DNA of 34,959 nucleotides. It comes from Deltaproteobacteria bacterium (GTDB lineage: Bacteria; Myxococcota_A; Polyangia; Haliangiales; Haliangiaceae). Under the pieces are notes generated by a model. That model did no database searches. It saw nothing but the letters and a program-made list of their open reading frames with translations, and was not told the origin of the DNA. The DNA is taken from positions 1-34,959 of the forward strand of contig VBLP01000012.1 in the NCBI GenBank assembly GCA_005887925.1, written 5' to 3'. Each line of letters starts with the position of its first letter. The stretch's first letter is position 1. Below are positions 1 through 7,304 of the stretch, one piece after another. The translations under genes and the position numbers were made by a program.

Positions 1-1649
1 CTGGGCTTCTTGAGGTCCTGGGAGGCCTTCTCGAGGTCGCGGGCCAGGCGCTTGAGCGCCTCGCGCTGCGTCGACTGCTCCTTGCCCTCGGCATCCTTCT
101 CGAGCTTCTTGAGCTCGTCCTTCTTCTTGTCGAGCTGGCGCTCGGCCTCGAGCTGCTCCTGCTCGGTCTTGGCCTGCTGCTTCTTCTTCTCGAGCCGGCG
201 GATCTCGTCCTCGAGCTTCTTCTGCTGCTGCGCCTGCTTCTGCTGCTGTTGCTGCTGCTGTTGCTGCTGCTTGTCCTCGAGCTGCTTGCTCGCCTTCTCG
301 AGCTGCTTGGCGAGCTGCTCCTTGTCCTTGTCGGACAGCTGGTTGTTCTCGAGCTTCTCGGCGAGCTTCTCGAGCTCCTTCTGCGCCTTGTCGAGCTCGG
401 TCTTCTGCAGCGCGTCGCCGAGGTCCTTGGTCAGCTGATCCTTGGACAGCTGCTTGCCGAGCTCGGCCAGCTGCTTGTCGACGTCGGCCTGATCGGGCTC
501 GGCTTTCTCCTTGAGCTTGGCGTCGGCCTTGAGGAGCGCGTCGAGCAGCTTCTCCTTGGAGATCTTGCCGAGCTCGGCATCCTGGAGCATCTGCTCGATC
601 TGCTTGACGAAGTCCTCGAGCTCGGGGACGCCATCGCGCTTGGCGGCCGCGCGGATCTGGGCGAGCAGCGAGTCGAAGTAGGCGCGATCGTCGGGGTCGA
701 GCACGACCGAGTCGGCGCGGTGGTACCGCGGGTCCTTCTTGTCGATCACGGTGAACGCGATCGGGCCGACCGGATCGTCACCGATCCACACCGTCAGCGT
801 GGTCGGGCCGATCGGCGTGTCGTCGGGAATGCGGATCGTGATCACGTTCGCCGACCAGTCGAGCACGCGCGCCGGGTGGGCCCGGCCGTCGCCGAGCGTG
901 ACCTGGGCGTTGAGCGGGACGAAGCCGTGCATCGCCGGCGACGGCTCGATCGCCTCGGGGGGGACGCCGGGCGCGGCCATCGCGCTCGGCACCGGCAGGC
1001 TCGCGATCGCGTGCGCGACGCCGGTCAGCAGGTGGGCGCCGCGCAGCAGCACCTCGTCGCCGGGCGCGCCGTGATCGGGCTCGGCGCGGTACAGCCGCGG
1101 CGTGCGGTCGACCGTCGGGATCGCCAGCCCGGCGGCGAGCGCCGAGATCACCAGGAAGCCGACCGCGGCGCGCAGATCGGCGGGGGCGGCGAACGGCGTG
1201 GCACGCTTGACATCGGCGCGCGGCACGGCACGCACGCCGTCGCGGATCGCCGCGAGCATCAGATCGTGGGTCAGATCACCGTCGGCGCCGTGCGCCGAGC
1301 GGCTGAACGCGACCGCGGTCGACAGCCGGTCCGAGAGGTGGGATGCGCGATCGATCCGGCGCGCCACGCGCTCGTCGTCGATGCGGCGCACGGCGGAGAT
1401 GATCGCGCCCAGCGCGACGATGCCGGCGGCGACGATCAGCAGCGCCAGCCCGGTCGATCGCGGGATCAGCTCGACGCGGATCGCGAAGATCGCGGCCAGC
1501 GCCGCGGCGGCGGCCAGGATCGCGGCGGTGGTCGCGCCCTCGAGCGCCCACTGCCCGCGGATGCGCCGGCGCGCCCGGCCGATCAGCCGGTGGATCGCCT
1601 GCGTGTCGCGCGGGACGTTCGATAGCCCTCGGTCATCGGTAGGTTGCAC
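1..1649 (-). CDS. DUF4175-like membrane/coiled-coil protein (3' end outside window)
   Basis: This minus-strand frame stays open from a GTG at 1649 to the window edge (about 549 codons), so the C-terminus is missing. A GGGAG stands six bases before the GTG, which decides the start. The N-terminus has three hydrophobic segments (about residues 38-57, 65-87 and 157-178) with a short motif between them, RRIDRASHLSDRLSTAV, resembling the start of DUF4175 proteins. A beta-rich region follows (about 180-330). From about residue 330 onward the protein is a highly charged K/E/Q helix rich in LEK and KQL, typical of a long coiled coil, and includes a run of ten Gln. DUF4175-type proteins are membrane-anchored and of unknown function; in other bacteria they often sit near MoxR-ATPase/VWA operons, but no such partner is visible here. 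The membrane topology is inferred; the family assignment is moderate. Confidence 0.75.
   Translation of the reverse strand, partial: MQPTDDRGLSNVPRDTQAIHRLIGRARRRIRGQWALEGATTAAILAAAAALAAIFAIRVELIPRSTGLALLIVAAGIVALGAIISAVRRIDDERVARRIDRASHLSDRLSTAVAFSRSAHGADGDLTHDLMLAAIRDGVRAVPRADVKRATPFAAPADLRAAVGFLVISALAAGLAIPTVDRTPRLYRAEPDHGAPGDEVLLRGAHLLTGVAHAIASLPVPSAMAAPGVPPEAIEPSPAMHGFVPLNAQVTLGDGRAHPARVLDWSANVITIRIPDDTPIGPTTLTVWIGDDPVGPIAFTVIDKKDPRYHRADSVVLDPDDRAYFDSLLAQIRAAAKRDGVPELEDFVKQIEQMLQDAELGKISKEKLLDALLKADAKLKEKAEPDQADVDKQLAELGKQLSKDQLTKDLGDALQKTELDKAQKELEKLAEKLENNQLSDKDKEQLAKQLEKASKQLEDKQQQQQQQQQQKQAQQQKKLEDEIRRLEKKKQQAKTEQEQLEAERQLDKKKDELKKLEKDAEGKEQSTQREALKRLARDLEKASQDLKKP
240..269 (-). repeat. 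Poly-glutamine codon run inside the coiled coil
   Basis: Ten consecutive Gln codons on the minus strand, mostly CAG with two CAA. More Gln/Lys-rich codons flank the run (215-239 and 270-275). It lies in the coiled-coil tail of the gene at 1-1649. The interspersed CAA codons argue against very recent slippage, but length polymorphism would be plausible. Confidence 0.85.
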
Positions 1650-1890
1650 GGTGGGCTCCCTGCGTGCTGGACCCTCTGAGGGGCCAACGGTCGTCCAACG
1701 GTTGAGGATAGCATCTACATTCCACGTGCCACGTACAGAGAGGGTCTAATGGCGCCCGTGGCCCGCACCGGTTGCGACACCGGGGCCGGGGGGTTGGTTG
1801 CCAGCGAGCCTACAGGTGGGGGTGCCCGGCCGTCCGGTCCGGATGCGCCCCGGCGTCGGCGCGGCATGCTGGGACATCGTTGGGGGTGAT
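1650..1890. other. Intergenic region with a candidate promoter and hairpin
   Basis: No gene is supported here. A TATCCT hexamer on the minus strand (1710-1705) could be the -10 box for the DUF4175-like gene, leaving a leader of about 50 bases that carries the GGGAG Shine-Dalgarno. A hairpin at 1763-1790 (CCGGT / ACCGG with a six-base loop, lengthened by CCCG / CGGG across a small internal loop) could end transcription of the gene stopping at 1891. It has no T tract, so the terminator role is weak. Confidence 0.35.
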
Positions 1891-2896
1891 TCACTCGTAG
1901 GGCGCGAACACGGCCTTCGACCGCCGGCGCGCGTTGAGCTGCGCGAGCTCGTCGGCGGTGTACGCGTCGCTGCCGCGGAGCCGCGCGCGGATGATGCCGA
2001 TGACGAAGGCCCGCGCGGCGGCGGATCCGGCGAGCAGCTCGTCGCTGCCGGTCTCGGCGCAGTCGTCCCACAGCTCGAACAGGCCGGCCTTGCGCGCCGC
2101 GACGGTGGTCGCGCTCGCCCACAGCCGATCGATGTTGCGCTGCATCAGCATCTGCGCCCAGCCACTGCATCATCCGATCCTGGATGTCGAGGTTCCGGTC
2201 CTCGAGGTGGACCCGGCCATCGGCGTCGACCTTGGCCGTGAACGTCTCGTGCTCGCTGCGATAGGTGCCACCGCCGGCCGGCTTGAGCTCCTCGGCCTCG
2301 CGCTCCGCGGCGAGCGCGACGACCCGCTCCCGGAGCTCGCCGACCCGGCTCGAGCCGATCGCCTCGGCGTGGCGCAGCTGCCGGCGCGCCTCGGCGAGCT
2401 CGTCGCCGACCCGCTCGGCGGGGATGTCGGGCGGAGGCGCCAGCGGCTTGCTGTTCTCGAGGAAGTGCTCGAGGAACCCGCCGGACGGGCCGCCGAGCTT
2501 GGGCCGCTCGGCCCCCCGCATCGTCATCCAGGGCGACCGGCCGGGCGCGCCCTGTGGCTGCTCCGGTCCCGCGCCGGTCGCGCCGGTCGAGATCGCTGCG
2601 TTGCGTCGACGATCGGCCGCGCTTGCCGACGCCGCGCTCGCCCGGGTCGCGTTGGCCGGGCGCACGGACGCATCCGCCGCGGGGGGCTGCGCCGGCGGCG
2701 GCTCGTCGCGAGCCTCGAGCAGCACGATCGCGATCGGCTCCGGCGGTGGGTTCACCGGCTGCGCCGGCGGCGGCGCGATCGCGGCGGTGCGATCGCGCAG
2801 CGGCACCGCGAGCACGTCCCCGTCGCACACCACCCAGCCCAGCGCGATGGCGTGGCCCGCCACCGACACCAGGATCGCCGCCGGCAGCCGTCGCAT
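1891..2896 (-). pseudogene. TonB-like periplasmic protein, frameshifted
   Basis: The N-terminal frame starts at ATG 2896. It encodes one hydrophobic segment (about residues 4-20) followed by a long Pro/Ala-rich stretch, the layout of TonB-like energy-transducer N-termini, then a conserved-looking part ending DIQDRMMQWLG. At about 2150-2160 the coding sense moves to another frame, which carries RNIDRLW, LFELWDDCAETG and a VFAPYE end with a TGA at 1891-1893. Both halves have normal codon use for this genome, so they belong to one gene. From memory of similar myxobacterial proteins, I would expect about 30 more residues between the two halves. That suggests a small out-of-frame deletion rather than a single-base error; this comparison is recollection, not a search result. 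A longer N-terminal reading from TTG 2932 is possible. Function unknown. Confidence 0.6.
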
Positions 2897-3001
2897 GACG
2901 ATGTGACCGCGGACCTGCCGCCAGCGTTGCAAGGCACGCGTGAGCGAGCTCGATCGGCCGCGGCGCCGAACGGCTGGATCTGCCAGCTGATCGAAGGATC
3001 G

Positions 3002-3856
3002 CTACAGCAGGCTCAGCTGGCGCGGACCGCCCGGCCACGGCGGCAGCTCGCCGACATCGGCGTGGCGGCGGACCATCGCATGGAACGCGTACGCGTTCTC
3101 CGGCGCGAACGTGTCGTCGGGAGCGTGCATGAAGAAGTACGGCCGCTTGCCGGCCGCGATCCAGCGCGCAATCTGCGCGGCCCAGGGCTCGACGAACGGG
3201 CGCGCCGCGTCGAACTGCTCGTGCGGCACGCAGCGCACGATCGGGCGATCCGCGGTCGTGCGCACGATCACCGGCAGGTCCGGCTTGCGCGCGCGGACCT
3301 CGGCGAGCGCGAGGCTCTTGCCCGCGTGGAGGCCGCGCGCGTCCATCGTCACCAGATCGACCCCGCGCTCGCGCAGCAGCTCGAGCACCTCGGTCTGAAC
3401 GCGGCCGTCGCGAAAGAACACCTCGTGGCGCAGCTCGACCGCGTAGTCGAAGCCCGGCGGCAGCGCGGCGAGGAACGCGTGCAGCCGCGGCAGCTGCGTG
3501 CCGTCGAACCGCGGCGGCAGCTGGAGGAACAGCGTGCCCAGCCGGTCGCCGAGCGGCGCCACGCGATCGATGAACGCGGCGACCTCGGCCGCGCAGTCGA
3601 TCAGGAGCCTGTCGTGGCTGATCTCGCGCGGGAACTTGAAGCAGAACCGGAACCCCGCCGGCACCTGGTCGCGCCAGCGCTCGACCGTCTCGGCGGCGGG
3701 CAGCGCGTAGAACGTCGTGTTGCCCTCGACGGCGTTGAACACCCGGGCGTAGCGCTCGAGGAACTCGGTCGGCCGCGTCGCGGTCGGAAACAGCCGGCCG
3801 ACCCAGGTCTTGACGCCCCATCCGGGACAGCCGAGGTAGTAGCCGCGGATCGCCAC
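3002..3856 (-). CDS. DUF72 (YecE-like) protein
   Basis: A 284-residue protein if begun at GTG 3856, where the sequence reads VAIRGYYLGCPGW. DUF72 proteins characteristically begin with such a YxGCxGW strand, so this start is favoured although no good Shine-Dalgarno precedes it. Family landmarks in order are the NAVEGNTTFYALP segment, the FCFKFPREISHDR segment, LFLQLPPRFD, and YAVELRHEVFF. The fold is a TIM barrel related to xylose-isomerase-like enzymes; its reaction is not established. It lies 50 bases downstream of vapC on the same strand. Assignment to the family is firm; function is unknown. Confidence 0.88.
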   Translation of the reverse strand: MAIRGYYLGCPGWGVKTWVGRLFPTATRPTEFLERYARVFNAVEGNTTFYALPAAETVERWRDQVPAGFRFCFKFPREISHDRLLIDCAAEVAAFIDRVAPLGDRLGTLFLQLPPRFDGTQLPRLHAFLAALPPGFDYAVELRHEVFFRDGRVQTEVLELLRERGVDLVTMDARGLHAGKSLALAEVRARKPDLPVIVRTTADRPIVRCVPHEQFDAARPFVEPWAAQIARWIAAGKRPYFFMHAPDDTFAPENAYAFHAMVRRHADVGELPPWPGGPRQLSLL

Positions 3857-3906
3857 GCCCAGGTGTCGCGCGAAGCGCCGCGCGCGGCAAGGGCCGTCGG
3901 GCCCGG

Positions 3907-4329
3907 CTATGGGGGGCGCCACTGCAACCCGGGGAACCGCGCATAGTCGCGGTCGGTCGTGATCCACTCGCATCCCGCTTCGATGGCGAGTGCCGCGAAC
4001 CACGCATCCTGCGCCAGATTGCCGGTGGCTCCCGCCGATGTGCACAGGTTCTCGAAGATCCCCCAGTGTCGATCGCCGGGAACGATCACCGTGGCGTTGG
4101 GTTGCCGGAGCAGGACGTCGCAGAACGCGAAGACATCGCGCGGCGCGTCCGGCTGCGCGAAGATCTTCGGATGCGTGCAGATCCGCACCACGCTGGACAG
4201 CACCTGAGGTGATATGCCGTACGCCGACGGACCGTTGATCACCGCGTCGAGCCAGGTCTTGTAACGCGTGTGATCTGCGACATCCGATCGAAAGGCGTAG
4301 ATGAGAACATTGACGTCCGGCAGGATCAC
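3907..4329 (-). CDS. vapC: PIN-domain toxin VapC (TIGR00028-like)
   Basis: A 140-residue PIN-domain protein, expected to act as an RNase toxin. It begins MILPDVNVLIYAFR, giving the first acidic metal ligand (D5) with N7, and has D108 in NLAQDAWFAALA and TTDRD (D126, D128) near the end. The THPKIF and GDRHW segments are typical of the TIGR00028 branch. No Asp or Glu lies between residues 29 and 60, where many VapC proteins carry the second catalytic acid; this may be normal for the branch. It overlaps the antitoxin gene by four bases (ATGA), so the two are probably translationally coupled. Confidence 0.9.
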   Translation of the reverse strand: MILPDVNVLIYAFRSDVADHTRYKTWLDAVINGPSAYGISPQVLSSVVRICTHPKIFAQPDAPRDVFAFCDVLLRQPNATVIVPGDRHWGIFENLCTSAGATGNLAQDAWFAALAIEAGCEWITTDRDYARFPGLQWRPP

Positions 4330-4568
4330 AGCTGGTCCAGGCGGTCCAGCAATGATGCGCTGTCGTCGAGGTCGACCCCCGGCAATGTACCACCGCCTGC
4401 CCGGCTCACGGGTAAGACAACAACGGGACGATCGACGCGACGGAGAGGTCGTCTCAGGACCAGGCGCAGACCTTCCTCGATCAACGCCGTCAGCGTGACG
4501 CCACGTCGTCTCGCTTCCTGCTGGGCGCGCGCGAGCAGTGGTTCATCGAGCCGGACCGTCGTTCGCAT
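4326..4568 (-). CDS. vapB: Ribbon-helix-helix antitoxin VapB
   Basis: An 80-residue protein whose first 45 residues form a ribbon-helix-helix DNA-binding unit (MRTTVRLDEPLLARAQQEA, then a second helix TLTALIEEGLRLVL). The C-terminal part, Pro-rich with LPGVDLDDSASLLDRLDQL, is the likely VapC-neutralising tail. It should repress its own operon together with VapC. No Shine-Dalgarno precedes the ATG; a CATGCT hexamer seven bases upstream, with TTGACA 17 bases before it, would put the transcript start at about the ATG, so the mRNA may be leaderless. Confidence 0.9.
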   Translation of the reverse strand: MRTTVRLDEPLLARAQQEARRRGVTLTALIEEGLRLVLRRPLRRVDRPVVVLPVSRAGGGTLPGVDLDDSASLLDRLDQL

Positions 4569-4604
4569 ATGTCAGAGCATGTCCGGCGTATGTCTGTATG
4601 TCAA
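4567..4604 (-). promoter_or_regulatory. vapBC promoter with four GACAT operator repeats
   Basis: On the minus strand the sequence before vapB carries four copies of GACATRY. In plus coordinates they are ATATGTC 4567-4573, GCATGTC 4577-4583, GTATGTC 4588-4594 and GTATGTC 4596-4602, at steps of 10, 11 and 8 bases, roughly one per helical turn. They cover a TTGACA (4604-4599) and CATGCT (4581-4576) promoter pair with 17-base spacing and reach the start codon. Ribbon-helix-helix antitoxins bind such half-site arrays, so this is the likely autoregulatory operator. Confidence 0.65.
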
Positions 4605-4616
4605 ACCCGGATCCGG

Positions 4617-5507
4617 CTAGCCCTTCAGGTTCTTCTTGAAGAAGTCCATCGTGCGCTTCCAGGCCTGCGTGGCGGCGGCCTTGTCGTAGCGCGGCGTGGT
4701 GTCGTTGTTGAAGCCGTGCTGGGTGCCGTCGTACTTGAACAGCTGGTACTTGACCTTGTTGGCCTTGAGCGCTTCCTCGAACGCGGGGATGCCGGCGTTG
4801 ATCCGGTCGTCCTTGTCGGCGTAGTTGATCAGCATCGGCGCCTTGATCTTGGCGACGTCCTCGGCCTTGGGCTGGGCGCCGTAGAACGGCACCGCCGCGG
4901 CGACCTCGGGGATGGCGACGGCGAGCTTGTTGGTCATGCCGCCACCCCAGCAGAACCCGACCACGCCGATCTTGCCGGTGCAGTCCGGGCGGCTCTTGAG
5001 GAACGCGAACGCGGCGATGAAGTCCTCGCGCGCCTTGTCCTGATCGAGCTTGCCGAACGCCTCGCGCGCCTTGTCCTCGTCGCCGGGATAGCCGCCGGAC
5101 ACGGTGAGCGCGTCGGGGGCGAACGCGTCGTAACCCTCGAGCGCGATCCGGCGCGCGATGTCCTCGATGTGCGGGTTGAGGCCGCGGTTCTCGTGGATCA
5201 CGAGCACGCCGGGCTGCGTGCCCTTGGCCGACGCGGACCGCGCGAAGTTGCCCTCGACCTTGCCGGTGCCCTCGGGCGAGTCGAACGCGAGCGTGCTGGT
5301 GGTCAGCCGCTTGTCGTCCTTGGGGACCTGCTGGGCCTCGGCGAACCTCGGGTTGAGCGTGTCGAGCAGCATCAACGCGGTCACGCCGCCGACCGCGAAC
5401 TTCGCGGCGCGCTCGAGGAAGCCGCGGCGATCGATGTCGCCGTGGACGTACTTGTCGAACAGATTCAGGAGTTCCTGATCGAAGTCGCTCGCCTGCTTGC
5501 GCTCCAT
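4617..5507 (-). CDS. Dienelactone hydrolase family protein with Tat signal
   Basis: A 296-residue alpha/beta hydrolase. The start ATG 5507 has GGAGG five bases upstream. Residues 26-60 look like a twin-arginine export signal: RRGFLERAAKF followed by a hydrophobic stretch and an AEAQQ cleavage-like site. The hydrolase core has HENRGL (residues 105-110), the nucleophile motif GFCWGGG with C186, an acidic residue in ADKDDRIN (D234 probable) and H264 in GTQHGFNND. This is the Cys-Asp-His triad of the DLH family, whose members open lactone rings or hydrolyse related esters. The substrate cannot be told from sequence. It stands alone, between the vapBC operator and the terminator of the signalling operon. 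Confidence 0.9.
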   Translation of the reverse strand: MERKQASDFDQELLNLFDKYVHGDIDRRGFLERAAKFAVGGVTALMLLDTLNPRFAEAQQVPKDDKRLTTSTLAFDSPEGTGKVEGNFARSASAKGTQPGVLVIHENRGLNPHIEDIARRIALEGYDAFAPDALTVSGGYPGDEDKAREAFGKLDQDKAREDFIAAFAFLKSRPDCTGKIGVVGFCWGGGMTNKLAVAIPEVAAAVPFYGAQPKAEDVAKIKAPMLINYADKDDRINAGIPAFEEALKANKVKYQLFKYDGTQHGFNNDTTPRYDKAAATQAWKRTMDFFKKNLKG

Positions 5508-5510
5508 GGG

Positions 5511-5534
5511 GTACCTCCGGTGGCGCGCAGCATA
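5511..5534 (-). promoter_or_regulatory. Promoter -10 and Shine-Dalgarno of the DLH gene
   Basis: TATGCT on the minus strand (5534-5529) followed by a short leader with GGAGG ahead of ATG 5507. Unlike many genes here, this transcript has room for a normal leader with a strong ribosome binding site. Confidence 0.45.
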
Positions 5535-5581
5535 TCTGCGAGGCGGCGGCGACGAAACCAGCCGTGGATCCGGAGTGCTGT

Positions 5582-5602
5582 CGTCGGCGCGGTGCGCCGA
5601 CG
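5582..5602 (-). terminator. Hairpin terminator after the signalling operon
   Basis: A perfect nine-base-pair stem (CGTCGGCGC / GCGCCGACG) with a three-base loop, lying 34 bases beyond the stop of the beta-helix gene and before the DLH promoter. No T tract follows, as is common in very GC-rich genomes. Confidence 0.55.
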
Positions 5603-5635
5603 GCCCGGACCGGGCGTCCGGCAGGAGGGCGAATA

Positions 5636-7303
5636 TTACGGTGTGTGAATCGGAGCGCCGCCTTCGTCCGGCTTGAGCACGATCAGGACATCGCCCCACA
5701 TGTATCGGCTGTCCGACGGTGCACGCTCGATCGGGAGCGCGAGTTTCTCGGCGAGAGGTACCGCGATCGGATAGGCGGCGTCGTCGTCGGACGGCACCAG
5801 GATCTTCGAGGGCGGAGGCACCGGATCCGTCTCGTCCTCGGACATCAGCAAGCCCGGCATGCCCAGTCGTTGCAGCCCGTCGTGGCGCACCTTGTCGGTG
5901 TTGGACAGGATGTGGATCTGCGGGCCGAGCAGGCGGGTCCAGAACCGCGCGACGAGCTTGTCGTCGTGGCGATCGAGCGTGACCACCACGGCACGGCGAT
6001 GGCTCGGGGAGGCGTAGACCGTTATCGCGGTCGTTCCGCCTCTCCTCGGGCTGTAGCGCATCAATCGCCACGGCGAATCATCGACATACAGGAGCGAGCT
6101 GCCGGCGTCGCCTTCGCGACATGCCTCGGGCGCGACCTGCGTTCCGCCGGTGTCCCAGGTGAGCTCGACCTGCTGCCCGATCGATCGGACCCCGGTGAGG
6201 AAATGACCAGCCGATGGCTGCTCGCACCATCGCACATGGAGCCGCGACGGCGCGAGCACGCTGCTGGGCTGGAAGCCTTCCGTCGGGAGCGAGCGCGCCG
6301 CATGCTCCGGCCATCTCGGCTCATCCGAGACGATGCGCACTCCCGGGCCGGAGAGATCCTGCCAGTGGAGGACTTTCTCGCTCGGTGCATCGATCACGGC
6401 GCGCACGCGCCATCGCGCCGGACCCGAGGCATCGCGGCCGTAGCTGAGGTCGAGGGCAAAGGCTTCCTCATCCGGGCTCCAGCTCACGACTTCGACGTTC
6501 GTACGCAGCGCCCTGGTCAGCTCGATCTCGTCGACGGTCGGTATCTGGGGAACGGTCGCCCGGGTGCCCGCCGACGGCGGGTCCAGTGACGGGGCTGCGT
6601 CACGGGGCTTCGATCTCACCGCGAGGAACATCAGGAAGCCGAACACGGCGATCATGGCGATCGCTGCGGCGACGTACCCGGGATGGACCTCACCGCCTCG
6701 CATCGCGCCGCTCGCACCCGGTGTCGCCGGTGCAGCCGTGCGTGCCGACTGTGAGCTGGGGATCGACGGAGGCGCCGGCGGCTGGGTCTGCGCCCGGGGC
6801 GGAGGCGGTGGCTGGGTCTGCGGCCGGGGCGGAGGCGGCGGCTGGGTCTGCGCCCGGGGCGGTGGTGGCGGCGGCGGTTGCGTGGGCGCACGGCGGGCAG
6901 GATCCGGTACAGCGGGAGCCGGCACGGGCGGCGTCGGCTCGCGGAGCCGGATGATCGCCGGCGCAGCGAAGCTCAGCAGCGGACTGTCGACGCGGATCTC
7001 ACCGCGCCGGATCGTCACATTGTGCTGCGCCAGCTCGCAGCCGGCGCCGATCAGGATCGCCGGATGCTGCAGGTCTCCGGTCATCTCGATCTGGAGGTCG
7101 TGCAGCTCGACACCGGAGCGCCGGATGATCAGGACCGGACCGCTGCCGTTTCCGAGCCAGGTGCCCGGGCCCCGGCCGGCGATCACGAGCGGCTTGTCGA
7201 TCACCACCTGGCCGACCATCTCCCCGGTGTCGAGCTCGATCCGATCGCCGGGCTTTGCTGTGGCGATCGCGCGGGCCAGGTCCTTGGGCAGGGTCCGCGC
7301 CAT
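5636..7303 (-). CDS. Beta-helix / Pro-rich / single-TM protein of the kinase operon
   Basis: A 555-residue protein I cannot assign to a named family. Residues 1-120 resemble right-handed beta-helix (pectate-lyase/CASH-like) rungs: KPGDRIELDTGE, VVIDKPLVIAGRGPGTW, then short beta repeats. There is no signal peptide. Residues 123-180 are Pro-rich with ten-residue repeats (RAQTQPPPPP). Residues 209-229 form one transmembrane helix, and about 325 residues follow. With an N-in topology the beta-helix would be cytosolic beside the kinase and the C-terminal domain periplasmic; the reverse cannot be excluded. The ATG lies one base after the kinase stop codon (TGACATG), so translation is surely coupled. 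Plausible roles are kinase substrate or transmembrane sensor/effector; this is inference. Confidence 0.82.
   Translation of the reverse strand: MARTLPKDLARAIATAKPGDRIELDTGEMVGQVVIDKPLVIAGRGPGTWLGNGSGPVLIIRRSGVELHDLQIEMTGDLQHPAILIGAGCELAQHNVTIRRGEIRVDSPLLSFAAPAIIRLREPTPPVPAPAVPDPARRAPTQPPPPPPPRAQTQPPPPPRPQTQPPPPPRAQTQPPAPPSIPSSQSARTAAPATPGASGAMRGGEVHPGYVAAAIAMIAVFGFLMFLAVRSKPRDAAPSLDPPSAGTRATVPQIPTVDEIELTRALRTNVEVVSWSPDEEAFALDLSYGRDASGPARWRVRAVIDAPSEKVLHWQDLSGPGVRIVSDEPRWPEHAARSLPTEGFQPSSVLAPSRLHVRWCEQPSAGHFLTGVRSIGQQVELTWDTGGTQVAPEACREGDAGSSLLYVDDSPWRLMRYSPRRGGTTAITVYASPSHRRAVVVTLDRHDDKLVARFWTRLLGPQIHILSNTDKVRHDGLQRLGMPGLLMSEDETDPVPPPSKILVPSDDDAAYPIAVPLAEKLALPIERAPSDSRYMWGDVLIVLKPDEGGAPIHTP
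6781..6870 (-). repeat. Three 30-bp tandem repeats (Pro-rich linker)
   Basis: Units 6781-6810, 6811-6840 and 6841-6870 are near-identical and in register. They encode ten-residue blocks of the RAQTQPPPPP type in the beta-helix/TM protein. Third-position differences between units show they are not a very recent duplication. Confidence 0.9.
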
Positions 7304-7304
7304 G

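Noticed and set aside
249-1625. Long plus-strand open frame opposite the DUF4175-like gene
   Set aside because: Its protein is an R/D/G/V-rich mirror of the real minus-strand gene, with no motif; the minus frame has TM helices, a Shine-Dalgarno and a coiled coil.
1718-1735. Sigma-54 promoter (TGGCAC on the minus strand)
   Set aside because: The expected GC-containing -12 element is ATGT rather than TTGC at the right distance.
1934-3946. Plus-strand open frame of 670 codons spanning two minus-strand genes
   Set aside because: It runs through the opposite strand of the TonB-like and DUF72 genes and shows no family motif; typical of stop-poor GC-rich antisense frames.
6781-6870. CRISPR-like array from three 30-bp repeats
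   Set aside because: Repeats are directly adjacent without spacers, in frame, and encode a Pro-rich linker.
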